Source: Winogradskyella sp. (GTDB taxonomy: Bacteria > Bacteroidota > Bacteroidia > Flavobacteriales > Flavobacteriaceae). Taken from it: 36,273 nucleotides of DNA. The DNA lies in assembly GCF_028289625.1 (NCBI RefSeq), contig NZ_JANQOM010000037.1, positions 1 through 36,273 on the forward strand, written 5' to 3'. A model generated the notes under the pieces. It made no database searches. It was not told the DNA's origin and saw nothing but the letters and a program-made list of their open reading frames with translations. Positions 23,794 to 32,309 of the stretch are shown here, piece by piece. The position numbers and the translations under genes are program-made. Numbering within the stretch: position 1 is the stretch's first letter; every line of letters begins with the position of its first letter.

Positions 23794-23801
23794 TATCTTT
23801 G
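23794..23801 (+). promoter_or_regulatory. Consensus -7 box before the lysozyme-like gene
   Basis: TATCTTTG matches TAnnTTTG exactly, 57 bases before the ATG at 23858, giving a leader of about 50 bases. It starts a new unit after the DUF2279 gene, whose stop is 53 bases upstream. Confidence 0.7.
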
Positions 23802-23857
23802 CAGCCGAATTTTATAAAGCTTTTGGGGAAAGTTTTATAAATGTAAAATTAGCTGTT

Positions 23858-24514
23858 ATGGTTAAGAATAGCATTAAGAATTTTTTACTGCCATTTGCAA
23901 TATGTTTCTCAATTGCCTTGGCATTATATCCAGATTCCACTTTAAATTCAGATTTATATTCTACTGAAGGTTTAGATTTAGATTATAACATTCCTGCAGA
24001 ATTGGCAATGACTGAGGAGCCTCATGAGATAAAGCCAAACATGTTTACACCTCATTTAGGGAAATCTTTTGAAGGCTTTAAAGAGGCTTTGGCATTTAAA
24101 GAGTCGAGAGGCGATTATTTCACGGTTAATACATTAGGTTATTTAGGCAAGTACCAATTCGGTTCGGAAACCTTAAAGTTAATAGGTATTTACAACCCAA
24201 ATCAGTTTTTATATAATCCAGAATTACAAGAGAAAGCTTTCATGGCGAATGCATCGCGTAATAAGTGGGTGTTAAGAAAAGACATAGAACGTTTTGATGG
24301 TAAATTTATTGGTGGTGTGCAAGTAACCGAATCAGGTATTTTAGCGGCGGCGCACCTTGCTGGACCCGGAAGTGTAAAGAAGTATTTGCGCAGTTATGGT
24401 AGTGATAATTTTGCTGATGCTTACGGTACTACTGTAAAATACTATATGAAACGATTTTCGGGTTACGATACCTCTATTATAGAGCCTAATAAAAAGGCAA
24501 AGGCAAGACTTTAA
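23858..24514 (+). CDS. Exported lysozyme/transglycosylase-like protein
   Basis: A 218-residue exported protein. A membrane segment or signal (about 7-24) is followed by an acidic linker, then a lysozyme-fold-like domain from about residue 65: FKEALAFKESRGDYFTVNTLGYLGKYQFG (about 71-101) has the Glu-Ser of SLT enzymes and the GKYQFG turn, and ESGILAAAHLAGPGSVKKYLRSYG supplies the second conserved block. Such proteins are often listed as LysM peptidoglycan-binding proteins in Flavobacteriia, but no LysM motif is visible here. The candidate catalytic Glu is in FKESRG. Convergent with, and overlapping by 4 bases, the methyltransferase gene. Confidence 0.8.
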   Translation: MVKNSIKNFLLPFAICFSIALALYPDSTLNSDLYSTEGLDLDYNIPAELAMTEEPHEIKPNMFTPHLGKSFEGFKEALAFKESRGDYFTVNTLGYLGKYQFGSETLKLIGIYNPNQFLYNPELQEKAFMANASRNKWVLRKDIERFDGKFIGGVQVTESGILAAAHLAGPGSVKKYLRSYGSDNFADAYGTTVKYYMKRFSGYDTSIIEPNKKAKARL

Positions 24515-25227
24515 TCTTTTTGAATTATAAAGATAGCTGGTCTTTTGTGAAAGTCTTCTTCAATATTTTTCCATGCAATTGCTGGCATTGTTTTAATATA
24601 CTCTGTTGGTAATGTTAAATCACAAGCTACACATACTCTTGTTTGAGGGTGAAGTACACGGACAAGGTCGTTTAACATGTTCATATTTCTATATGGTGTT
24701 TCAATGAAGATCTGTGCCTGATTATGCTCGGCCGATTGCCTCTCTAAAGCTTTTAATTTTGTTTTACGTTCATTCTTATCTATGGGTAAATAACCATTAA
24801 AACTAAAGCTTTGACCATTCATGCCAGAGGCCATTAGGCCTAAAATAATAGATGATGGTCCAACCAATGGTATAACTTTTATATTTAGCTGATGTGCCAG
24901 ACTAACAATGTCAGAACCAGGATCTGCTATGGCGGGACATCCAGCTTCCGAGATTAGTCCCATAGATTCACCTTCCAAACAAGGATTTAAATATGTATTT
25001 CGTTCTTCTTCGGTAGTGTACTTGTTTAAGACACTAAGCTGTAACGAAGGCTGAGACTTATTAGGCGAAACACGCTTTATAAAACGGCGAGCCGTCTTTT
25101 CGTTTTCAACAATATAATAATCAATATCTTCTATAACCTTTTTTATCGATATAGGTAAGACTTCAAGAGGTGGATTGTCACCTAATCTTGTGGGAATTAA
25201 ATATAATGCTCCTTTCTGGGTATTCAT
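24511..25227 (-). CDS. SAM-dependent methyltransferase, RsmI-like (tetrapyrrole methylase fold)
   Basis: A 238-residue protein of the tetrapyrrole methylase superfamily, closest to RsmI, the 16S rRNA C1402 2'-O-methyltransferase. GALYLIPTRLGD (about 6-17) replaces the more usual G-x-L-Y-x-V-x-T-P-I-G-N. GLISEAGCPAIADPGSDIV (90-108) is the conserved SAM-site stretch. It is shorter than typical RsmI (about 285) and diverges in the C-terminal half, so rRNA as substrate is likely but not certain. It starts 2 bases after the sugar dehydrogenase gene and probably shares its transcript. Confidence 0.85.
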   Translation of the reverse strand: MNTQKGALYLIPTRLGDNPPLEVLPISIKKVIEDIDYYIVENEKTARRFIKRVSPNKSQPSLQLSVLNKYTTEEERNTYLNPCLEGESMGLISEAGCPAIADPGSDIVSLAHQLNIKVIPLVGPSSIILGLMASGMNGQSFSFNGYLPIDKNERKTKLKALERQSAEHNQAQIFIETPYRNMNMLNDLVRVLHPQTRVCVACDLTLPTEYIKTMPAIAWKNIEEDFHKRPAIFIIQKD

Positions 25228-25229
25228 TT

Positions 25230-26636
25230 TTAGTTGATGACGAACTTTTCAGTGATTTGCTGACCACCTTCAGAGGTAATCCTTAAGATATAGAATCCAC
25301 TTTTTAAATCAGAAATGGTTATATCTTTAATCATTTCATTTGTTCTTAACAATGATTTTACAGTCTTTCCTTGAATGTCGTAAATGGTAATTTCGGTTGG
25401 TATTGAAGAACTATTATCCGAAAAATCTACAGAAAGTATGTCTTCAGCTGGGTTAGGAAAAATGGTAACGCTACTCAATTCGTTGTCTTCCACACTTAAA
25501 AGCGCATCCGATAATTTGAAGATGTCTCCAGAAAGGCTAGATACTAACAGTTCGCCATTAATATCTTCACCGAAAGCGACCCAATCACCAGAAAAACCCT
25601 CTAAGGTCATATTCCAATTTCCACCCTCAAATCGAAGAAATCCAATTTCCTCACTACAATAATCAGCAAAAAAGTACAAACCCTCAAAATTAGGATAGGT
25701 TGCACCTCTATACCTATAGCCACCAGTAATTGAGCATTTAAAATCACCATCGTTAAAATGGTTGTACTCCGCTACTGGAAATGTCAACGTACTACTGTTA
25801 GGACATCCGGAATTATTGAAAATATCATTGGCTTCATAACATCTCCAACCGTAATTAAGACCAGCGTCCGTAGATGATGCCCTATTAATTTCTTCAAATT
25901 GATTTTGTCCTACATCAGCAATCCAAATATCGTTTGTGAGTCTATCAAAAGAAAATTTCCAAGGGTTTCTAAGGCCGTATGCCCATATCTCATCGCTTGC
26001 AGCACTAACACCTACAAAAGGGTTATCAGAAGGGATGTCATATGGATTGGATATTGATGAATTATTGACATCGATTCTAAGTATTTTACCTAGTAAATTC
26101 CCGAGGTTTTGAGAATTGTTCTGAGGGTCTCCGCTAGACCCACCATCTCCCGAGGAAATATAAAGATAACTGTCAGCTCCAAAAGCCAAATCACCTCCGT
26201 TATGATTTGAAAAAGGTTGATTGAAGGTTAATATGATGAGCTCGGAAGTAGGGTCTGCAAGAGCTGGGTTGCTGGTATTTCTTGAGAATCTGGAAATAAC
26301 AGTATTGCCTGAATTATTAATGTAGTTCACAAAAAAATAACCATTTGTAGAATAGTCTGGATGAAACGCCAATCCAAGTAAGCCTCTTTCGTCGCCAATA
26401 AAGTCTAAGTTTCTGACACGCCCATCTATATCCAAGAAAGGAGTACTTTCAATAGTTCCATCACTATTAAGGATTCTAATACGACCATCTTGCTCTACAA
26501 TAAATAGCCTATCATCACCAGCATGTTTTATGTTTACGGGATTATCAAATCCTGTGGCAAATAAGTCTAGTTCTAAATCTTGGGAAAAGCATAATGTAAA
26601 ACAGATACAACAGAGTAGGGTAGTTAAATTTTTCAT
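25230..26636 (-). CDS. PQQ-type sugar dehydrogenase with T9SS sorting domain
   Basis: A secreted 468-residue protein. After a signal peptide (about 1-18, LCFSQ) comes a glucose/sorbosone dehydrogenase beta-propeller (about 25-355) with LFIVEQDGRIRIL, DERGLLGLAFHPDY, NHNGGDLAFGADSYLYISSGDGG and GLRNPWKFSFD, the family's cofactor and metal blocks. The C-terminal 80 residues (VTIFPNPAEDILSVDF, then ITIYDIQGKTVKS and FYILRI) are a type A T9SS sorting domain, so the protein should cross the outer membrane and may be cell-attached. The sugar is unknown and PQQ use is family-based. Confidence 0.92.
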   Translation of the reverse strand: MKNLTTLLCCICFTLCFSQDLELDLFATGFDNPVNIKHAGDDRLFIVEQDGRIRILNSDGTIESTPFLDIDGRVRNLDFIGDERGLLGLAFHPDYSTNGYFFVNYINNSGNTVISRFSRNTSNPALADPTSELIILTFNQPFSNHNGGDLAFGADSYLYISSGDGGSSGDPQNNSQNLGNLLGKILRIDVNNSSISNPYDIPSDNPFVGVSAASDEIWAYGLRNPWKFSFDRLTNDIWIADVGQNQFEEINRASSTDAGLNYGWRCYEANDIFNNSGCPNSSTLTFPVAEYNHFNDGDFKCSITGGYRYRGATYPNFEGLYFFADYCSEEIGFLRFEGGNWNMTLEGFSGDWVAFGEDINGELLVSSLSGDIFKLSDALLSVEDNELSSVTIFPNPAEDILSVDFSDNSSSIPTEITIYDIQGKTVKSLLRTNEMIKDITISDLKSGFYILRITSEGGQQITEKFVIN

Positions 26637-26701
26637 AGCATAGATAACAAGGGGTTTATTAGACTAAGTTACAAAAAATCAAGCAAATAGTTAGCGATAT
26701 G

Positions 26702-27166
26702 CTACAAACCAGCAGAGATTAACTTACGGGCTATTAAGGTTGAGGTTGCTTCTACTATATCAAAAACGTATTCGAAGTCATCAATATCTCCATAGTAAGG
26801 GTCTGGTACATTTTTATTGGAGATAGAGGGATTTTCCTCTAAAAATAATTTCACTTTGCCAATGTCATTATTGTTTCTGGCTAGACTAATAATGTTAGTA
26901 TAGTTTGAAGCGTCCATAGCATAGATATGGTCAAAAGTATCAAAATCTGACACTTTAAATTGTCGTGCACTTTGGGTGCTAATATCAATACCGTGTTTAC
27001 TGGCAACTTTAATAGACCTATAATCTGGTTGGTTGCCTACATGGTAAGCAGCCGTACCAGCAGAATCTACATAAAACGCATTGCTAGTAAGTTTGGATTC
27101 TAAAATGCCATGAGCAAGTGGTGAGCGACAGATATTGCCAAGGCACACCATTAAAATACGAGTCAT
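26702..27166 (-). CDS. Low-molecular-weight protein-tyrosine-phosphatase
   Basis: Cytoplasmic phosphatase of 154 residues. The active-site loop VCLGNICRSP contains the nucleophile Cys8, Arg14 and Ser15. The general acid Asp122 is in VPDPYYGD. Family length is standard. It starts 10 bases after dnaA, so it is probably the second gene of the dnaA transcript. The substrate is unknown. In bacteria such enzymes often oppose tyrosine kinases of polysaccharide export, but none is in this window. Confidence 0.94.
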   Translation of the reverse strand: MTRILMVCLGNICRSPLAHGILESKLTSNAFYVDSAGTAAYHVGNQPDYRSIKVASKHGIDISTQSARQFKVSDFDTFDHIYAMDASNYTNIISLARNNNDIGKVKLFLEENPSISNKNVPDPYYGDIDDFEYVFDIVEATSTLIARKLISAGL

Positions 27167-27176
27167 GATTTAAGGA

Positions 27177-28604
27177 TTAAAGCGAAAGTTTTTTAGCCAA
27201 ATCTTCAACATACTTTCTAAACTGTTTGTCGGTTGAAGAAAGGTTGTCTACGGTTTTGCAAGCATGTAAAACTGTAGCATGATCTCGCTGACCGATTTGA
27301 GAACCAATACTTGCCAAAGATGCTTTTGTGTATTTTTTGGCAAAGAACATAGCCAATTGACGTGCTTGCACTATATGACGCTTTCTTGTCTTGGATTGTA
27401 ATGTACTCACATCCATTTGGAAATAATCAGAAACAACTTTCTGGATATAATCTATAGAAACCTCACGCTTGGTGTTCTTTACGAATTTCTCTACGATGTC
27501 TTTAGCCAAGTTGATAGTAATCTCCTTTTTATTAAAAGAAGATTGCGCAATAAGCGATATGATGGCACCCTCTAGCTCTCTAACATTAGTTTTGATATGT
27601 TTTGCAACATACTCAACGATTTCTTCGGGCATTTCAACTCCATCTCTGTAGAGCTTGTTTTTTAGAATCGAAACCCTAGTTTCAAAATCTGGAGTTTGTA
27701 ATTCTGCGGAAAGTCCCCATTTAAACCTGGATAACAAACGTTGTTCAATATCTTGCATATCTACAGGAGCCTTGTCACTGGTTAACACCACTTGTTTACC
27801 ATTTTGATGTAAGTGGTTAAAAATGTGAAAAAAGACATCTTGTGTTCCGGTTTTACCAGACAAGAATTGAACATCATCAATGATTAAAACATCTATGATT
27901 TGATAAAAATGTATAAAATCATTTCTGTTGTTCTTCTTAACAGAATCTATATATTGTTGAGTGAATTTCTCTGCGGAAATATATAAAACCGTTTTTTCGG
28001 GATACTTATCTTTAATATCCACACCAATAGCATGCGCTAAATGTGTTTTTCCTAAACCCACGCCACCGAAGATTAAGAGCGGGTTAAAAGAAGTTCCGCC
28101 AGGCTTATTGGCTACAGCAATACCTGCATTTCTCGCCAAACGATTAGAATCACCTTCTAGGAAATTCTCAAAGGTATAACTTGGATTGAGTTGCGACTCA
28201 ATCTTTACGTTTCTAATACCAGGGATAATAAAAGGGTTCTTTAATTCTGGACTCTTATTATTGAAAGGCACATCAACATCCTGGGATTTTACAGGTGTTC
28301 TGTTAGAACTCGGGATTTTTTCGGTAAAAGGTTGTTTATTGCCATAAGTGTTTTCCATCTTTATGACGTAAACCAATTTGGCATCATCTCCCAATTCTTT
28401 TGTTAAGGCAACCTTTAAAATTTTAACGTAGTGCTCCTCTAACCACTCATAGAAGAATTTACTAGGTACTTGAATGCTCAAAGCATTACCTGAAAGTTTA
28501 ACAGCTTGTATAGGCTCAAACCATGTTTTATAGGCTTGGGGTTGAATATTATCTTTTATGAATTTGAGACAATCACTCCATACCGATTCAGCTGTTACCT
28601 CCAT
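27177..28604 (-). CDS. dnaA: Chromosomal replication initiator protein DnaA
   Basis: Opens oriC and loads the replisome. The 475 residues show all four domains: domain I (about 1-85), a variable domain II (about 90-140), the AAA+ domain with Walker A FGGVGLGKT (179-187) and Walker B LIIDDVQFL (240-248), and the DNA-binding domain with the signature RDHATVLHACKTV at 440-452. No oriC cluster of DnaA boxes was seen in the 158 bases upstream, and dnaN and recF are not beside it, as usual in Flavobacteriia. A terminator-like hairpin lies in its leader. Confidence 0.98.
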   Translation of the reverse strand: MEVTAESVWSDCLKFIKDNIQPQAYKTWFEPIQAVKLSGNALSIQVPSKFFYEWLEEHYVKILKVALTKELGDDAKLVYVIKMENTYGNKQPFTEKIPSSNRTPVKSQDVDVPFNNKSPELKNPFIIPGIRNVKIESQLNPSYTFENFLEGDSNRLARNAGIAVANKPGGTSFNPLLIFGGVGLGKTHLAHAIGVDIKDKYPEKTVLYISAEKFTQQYIDSVKKNNRNDFIHFYQIIDVLIIDDVQFLSGKTGTQDVFFHIFNHLHQNGKQVVLTSDKAPVDMQDIEQRLLSRFKWGLSAELQTPDFETRVSILKNKLYRDGVEMPEEIVEYVAKHIKTNVRELEGAIISLIAQSSFNKKEITINLAKDIVEKFVKNTKREVSIDYIQKVVSDYFQMDVSTLQSKTRKRHIVQARQLAMFFAKKYTKASLASIGSQIGQRDHATVLHACKTVDNLSSTDKQFRKYVEDLAKKLSL

Positions 28605-28640
28605 GCGTTAAGTTAGATTTTCTTTGTTAGTTAGATTAGC

Positions 28641-28666
28641 AAAAAAAAAGAGAATTAGGATTCTCT
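28641..28666 (-). terminator. Terminator-like hairpin in the dnaA leader
   Basis: On the minus strand AGAGAAT pairs with ATTCTCT across a four-base loop, followed directly by nine T's, 37 bases before the dnaA ATG. No minus-strand gene ends here, as the upstream neighbour is divergent. CATATTTG further upstream (28698-28691) is a near-match to the -7 box, so the hairpin would lie in the dnaA leader. Confidence 0.6.
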
Positions 28667-28757
28667 TGTGGTTTTGAACATGACAAATATGTGAACAAAA
28701 TTCTTAAAAAAAAAATGAAATTCTATTGAATTTTTAGAAATTTTTCTTCATGTTTAA

Positions 28758-28765
28758 AATCTTTG
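28758..28765 (+). promoter_or_regulatory. Near-consensus -7 box before the YbgC-like gene
   Basis: AATCTTTG differs from TAnnTTTG by one base. It overlaps the TTG at 28763 that would be the first open start, which argues for a start further downstream. Confidence 0.4.
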
Positions 28766-28801
28766 AAAATTACAAATTTTTTGTTAAAAAAAAGCATAAA
28801 A

Positions 28802-29209
28802 TTGAATTTTAATGAAACAAGAATAAAGGTTCGCTATGGTGAGACAGACCAGATGGGTGTTGTGTATCATGCCAATTATGCGGTTTATTTTGAAGTTGGT
28901 AGAACCGAGTGGTTACGGCAGTTTGGTCTTAGCTATAGTGCTATGGAAGCTGATGGGATAATGCTTCCCGTGATTTCGTTGTCTATAAATTACAAAAATT
29001 CAGCACGTTATGATGAAGAGCTTAAAGTAATAACTAAGTTAAAAAAAATGCCTACAGCTTCGATAGAATTTGATTACGAATTACGAAATGATTCTGACGA
29101 ATTGCTAGCAACTGGAAACACTATTTTAGCTTTTATAGATATGAATCGCAATAGACCTACACGTTGTCCAAAATATCTTTTAGACAAACTGCAAAATTAT
29201 TCGTTATAA
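28802..29209 (+). CDS. YbgC-like acyl-CoA thioesterase (hotdog fold)
   Basis: A 135-residue thioesterase of the 4-hydroxybenzoyl-CoA/YbgC class. It has the motif YGETDQMGVVYHANYAVYFEVGRTEWLR near the N-terminus, with the catalytic-type Asp in ETDQMG and His in YHANY. No ATG exists in this frame. I chose the TTG at 28802 (MNFNETRIKVRY) because family members begin about six residues before the first strand. TTG at 28781 or 28763 would add residues, and the last lies in the promoter box. It converges on and overlaps the YigZ gene by 6 bases. Confidence 0.85.
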   Translation: MNFNETRIKVRYGETDQMGVVYHANYAVYFEVGRTEWLRQFGLSYSAMEADGIMLPVISLSINYKNSARYDEELKVITKLKKMPTASIEFDYELRNDSDELLATGNTILAFIDMNRNRPTRCPKYLLDKLQNYSL

Positions 29210-29812
29210 TTCATCTATTTTCACGCCAAAAAAATCTTTGAATATCCCTAAGATTTTAGAACCGTTACTTTTTCTGACAGATATTTCCAACAGGCAATTG
29301 TGTTCCAACGTCTGATTAATGATATCTACCTGATTTTCTTTCAATACGCGTATTACTTTGCTCATATATTTATACTCAAAACTGAGTTGAAAATGTCGAT
29401 TTATTGTTCTTTCAATAATATCTGCAGTTTCTAAAGCCAACCTAGCACTTGTTCGGTAAGCATTAATTAAACCACCCATACCTAGTTTTGTGCCTCCATA
29501 ATAACGCACTACGATAATTAGAATATTAGTCAAATCAAATGATTTGATCTGTCCATATATGGGCATGCCTGCAGAATTACTGGGTTCGCCATCGTCATTA
29601 ATTCTGTAGCGTATGGTTTCCATGCTCAATTGATAGGCGTAACACCAATGTCGGGCAGAATAGTGTTCTTTCTTTACAGCTTCTAAATAGGTTTTTATTT
29701 GGTCTTCATTGTTAACAGGGAGCGCATAACTATAAAACTTACTATTCTTATCCTTAAAGAGCTCACCTTTAGATGGTTTTGATATGGTTTTATACGTGTC
29801 TTTTTCAGTCAT
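29204..29812 (-). CDS. YigZ/IMPACT family protein
   Basis: A 202-residue protein of the UPF0029 (IMPACT/YigZ) family, function in bacteria unclear. The family fingerprint is intact: SKFYSYA near 24, HWCYAYQL near 55-62, RINDDGEPSNSAG (70-82) and RYYGGTKLGMGGLINAYR (103-120). The C-terminal ferredoxin-like domain (about 140-200) is the usual second half. It is the last gene of the operon that begins at 32768: LEA lipoprotein, ribD, HAD, DMT transporter, YigZ. It follows the transporter by 3 bases. Confidence 0.92.
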   Translation of the reverse strand: MTEKDTYKTISKPSKGELFKDKNSKFYSYALPVNNEDQIKTYLEAVKKEHYSARHWCYAYQLSMETIRYRINDDGEPSNSAGMPIYGQIKSFDLTNILIIVVRYYGGTKLGMGGLINAYRTSARLALETADIIERTINRHFQLSFEYKYMSKVIRVLKENQVDIINQTLEHNCLLEISVRKSNGSKILGIFKDFFGVKIDEL

Positions 29813-29815
29813 TAA

Positions 29816-30664
29816 TTAAAGTGTCACTAAAATAATAGAAACCAATGCTATTAGTATGCCCAACCAATTCTTCTTAGATATCAGTTCTTTAAAGATTAAA
29901 AGTCCTGCCAAACAAGAGGCAGCTACAATAGCTACATTATTGATTGTGAAAACAGATGAACTTTCATAACCATCGACACGTAATGCCTTTAATAAAAAAT
30001 ACATGGAACCATAATTTACGATGCCTAAGGCAAAACCAAAAGGAATACTTTTTCGATTTATTTTATAATTCTTAGTTAAGGCTTTATACACAACAACCAT
30101 AATACCTATGCCTCCAGCACTAGCAAATATTACAGCCAAGAATAAGGGCATATTACCATCTGGTGCAAAATGATTGACACTTGTGTCTATAATACCTGAC
30201 CCTAAGAAGAGTATAATTGGTAAATAGATGGATTTAGTGAGGACCACATCACCTTTGGGCTTCATTGAAGTTAGATAAACGGCGATTAAAGCTAAGACTA
30301 TACCGGCTATTTTTTGAAACCCAACACTTTCCTTATAAATCAATATACCAAATAAAATAGGAATAATGACGCTCATTTTACTTGCAACAGAAGCTACTGA
30401 TAACCCATTTTTTTGAGCCGTAAGTGCCATAACATTAAAAATGCTAATGAATAAAAAGCCTAAGGCCAAAGCCACAAAAAACCATGTGGAGTTTAGCATT
30501 ACAGAAGTATCGATTTCTTTGTCATAAAAGAGGATACCACATGAACTTGCCGTAATATAATTCATTACAATAGCCTGTAAGGTATTAGCATTATGCTTAT
30601 CAAACAATTTGAAGAGTACAAATATTGCTGTAGAGGATAGTATGCTGAGAATTAAATATATCAA
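29816..30664 (-). CDS. EamA/DMT-family transporter
   Basis: An inner-membrane protein of 282 residues with about ten hydrophobic helices and the two-fold EamA repeat (about 1-135 and 145-282). Family substrates are diverse: amino acids, nucleotide sugars, drugs, riboflavin. Its neighbour ribD makes a riboflavin intermediate, so a link to flavin metabolism is a tempting guess but nothing in the sequence supports it. The start overlaps the HAD stop by 4 bases, so the genes are translationally coupled. Confidence 0.88.
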   Translation of the reverse strand: MIYLILSILSSTAIFVLFKLFDKHNANTLQAIVMNYITASSCGILFYDKEIDTSVMLNSTWFFVALALGFLFISIFNVMALTAQKNGLSVASVASKMSVIIPILFGILIYKESVGFQKIAGIVLALIAVYLTSMKPKGDVVLTKSIYLPIILFLGSGIIDTSVNHFAPDGNMPLFLAVIFASAGGIGIMVVVYKALTKNYKINRKSIPFGFALGIVNYGSMYFLLKALRVDGYESSSVFTINNVAIVAASCLAGLLIFKELISKKNWLGILIALVSIILVTL

Positions 30665-31275
30665 AAGAGGTCTTTTTTAATTTCAAAAAGATTAATGACA
30701 TCTTCTTTTGTTTCGTCAATATTCCAAACGTGAATCCCCATGGATTCTGCTACTTCGGTATTCTCCTTGGTGTCATCAATAAATAAGCACTCATTAGGAC
30801 TTAAGTTATTATCTAGTAAAACAAAATCGAAAATTTCTGGGTTGGGTTTTCTCAAAAATATTTCATGAGACAAATAAAATTTATCGAAACAACGTTTAAA
30901 ATCTTCATAAAAAACACTATCGGTGGTTTTAATAAAATCAATATGCATTTCGTTTGTATTACTTAAAAGTATTAGCTCATAAGTGCTCTTTTCAGCTAAA
31001 TCTTTGATGAAATCCAAGCGATATTTTGGGAAGTCTTTTAAAATAAAATTCCAAGCGTTTATAACTTGGGTTTCATTCAATTTTGGAAATTTTGAGAGAT
31101 AAAACCCTATGAATTGATTTGTCGAAATTTTACCCATTTCGTAATGCATATTAGCTGCCATCATATCGTCTTCAAACGTATCTAATTCAAAAAGTCGAAG
31201 GGCGTTTTGCATGGCTCCTTGCTTGTCTAAATTGATAAAGACGTCACCAAAGTCGAATATTAACGTTTTAATCAT
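30661..31275 (-). CDS. HAD-superfamily hydrolase, YihX-like
   Basis: A 204-residue haloacid dehalogenase-type phosphatase. The nucleophile Asp8 is in IFDFGDV, with Gly10 where many HAD phosphatases have the second Asp, as in the alpha-D-glucose-1-phosphatase YihX. Motif II is ILLSNTN, motif III LRKPNPEIF, motif IV FIDDTKENTEVAESMGI. The helical cap lies between about 20 and 85. Substrate is not assigned. Same operon as ribD, 26 bases after it, where a REP-like hairpin fills the gap. It could be the missing phosphatase of riboflavin synthesis, but that is a guess from position. Confidence 0.9.
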   Translation of the reverse strand: MIKTLIFDFGDVFINLDKQGAMQNALRLFELDTFEDDMMAANMHYEMGKISTNQFIGFYLSKFPKLNETQVINAWNFILKDFPKYRLDFIKDLAEKSTYELILLSNTNEMHIDFIKTTDSVFYEDFKRCFDKFYLSHEIFLRKPNPEIFDFVLLDNNLSPNECLFIDDTKENTEVAESMGIHVWNIDETKEDVINLFEIKKDLF

Positions 31276-31281
31276 ATGACC

Positions 31282-31299
31282 TTCCCACGAAAGTGGGAA
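31282..31299. repeat. Short hairpin between ribD and the HAD gene
   Basis: TTCCCAC (31282-31288), GAAA, GTGGGAA (31293-31299): a perfect seven-base stem with a tetraloop. I recall this CCCRCTTTCGYGGGA-type hairpin as a dispersed element in Bacteroidota. It has no T run, so it is not a normal terminator. Confidence 0.6.
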
Positions 31300-31301
31300 C
31301 C

Positions 31302-32309
31302 TTATTTATTGTTTCTAATAATTTTCAATGTATCCTCTAAAATCATAGATTCAGAAATCAATTTCCCTTTCAGCCTTGGTGCTTTTACGCCTTCTTTGAA
31401 TTCTACCTTTCCGATAAAAATTCGTGCTTCGTCCCAAAGGCCTTCATCAATAAAGCTTTGAAGTGTTTTTGAGCCACCTTCTATAATTACCGAGTTGATG
31501 TTCTTATTGTATAAAAGATGGCATACTTGAATTGCTATGGGCTGATCAAAATCAATATCGTCATTAGTGATTCTAATCGTTTCAGATTGATTATTAAATA
31601 CCTCATAATCATTTTTCAACTTGGATGTTTTATCCAATATAAATCTTATTGGATTCTGCCCTTCCCAATCCCTTACCGTTAAACTTGGATTATCTTCCAT
31701 TACCGTATTAGTTCCAACCAGGATAGCCTGTTCTTCTGCACGCCACTTATGGACCAATTGCCTTGAGTACTTATTGGTTATCCAAACGGGTTTCTTTTCG
31801 CTTTTTATTTTTGGCGCTATAAAACCATCAACAGTTTCTGCCCATTTTAAAATGATGTAAGGGCGTTTTTTGTTATGAAAGGAAAAAAAGCGCTTAAGAT
31901 GATTTTTACATTCTTCTTCTAATACTCCTACCAAAACATGGCATCCAGCGGCTTTTAGTTTTGCAATGCCTTTACCAGCAACTTCGGGATTATCATCAAT
32001 ACAACCGATCACCACTTCTGGAATTTTGTGCTTAATGATTAAGTCACTGCATGGTGGTGTTTTTCCAAAATGGCTGCAAGGCTCAAGCGTTACATACATG
32101 GTGCTTTTGCTAAGCAATGATTTATCTTTTACAGCATTGATAGCATTGACTTCCGCATGACTACTGCCATAAGGGCTTGTAAAACCTTCTCCAATAATCT
32201 CATTATTACAAACAATGACTGCACCGACCATAGGATTTGGACGTGTGGTCCCCAATCCATTTTTACCAATGTGTAAACAGCGTTTTATGTAATCCTCGTG
32301 ACTATACAA
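31302..32309 (-). CDS. ribD: Bifunctional riboflavin biosynthesis protein (deaminase and reductase)
   Basis: Carries out two steps of riboflavin synthesis: deamination of the pyrimidine and reduction of the ribose. The 335 residues have an N-terminal deaminase domain (about 1-145) with the zinc motif His51-Ala-Glu53 (SHAEVNAINA) and TLEPCSHFGKTPPC holding Cys78 and Cys87. The C-terminal reductase domain (about 150-335) has ILKWAETVDGFIA and NSVIIEGGSKTLQSFI. No other rib gene is in view, and no FMN riboswitch was seen upstream. The gene abuts the LEA-type lipoprotein gene without a gap. Confidence 0.96.
   Translation of the reverse strand: MYSHEDYIKRCLHIGKNGLGTTRPNPMVGAVIVCNNEIIGEGFTSPYGSSHAEVNAINAVKDKSLLSKSTMYVTLEPCSHFGKTPPCSDLIIKHKIPEVVIGCIDDNPEVAGKGIAKLKAAGCHVLVGVLEEECKNHLKRFFSFHNKKRPYIILKWAETVDGFIAPKIKSEKKPVWITNKYSRQLVHKWRAEEQAILVGTNTVMEDNPSLTVRDWEGQNPIRFILDKTSKLKNDYEVFNNQSETIRITNDDIDFDQPIAIQVCHLLYNKNINSVIIEGGSKTLQSFIDEGLWDEARIFIGKVEFKEGVKAPRLKGKLISESMILEDTLKIIRNNK

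Noticed and set aside
28605..28762. oriC next to dnaA
   Set aside because: Only one weak DnaA-box-like site and no repeated cluster or unwinding element beyond general A/T richness.
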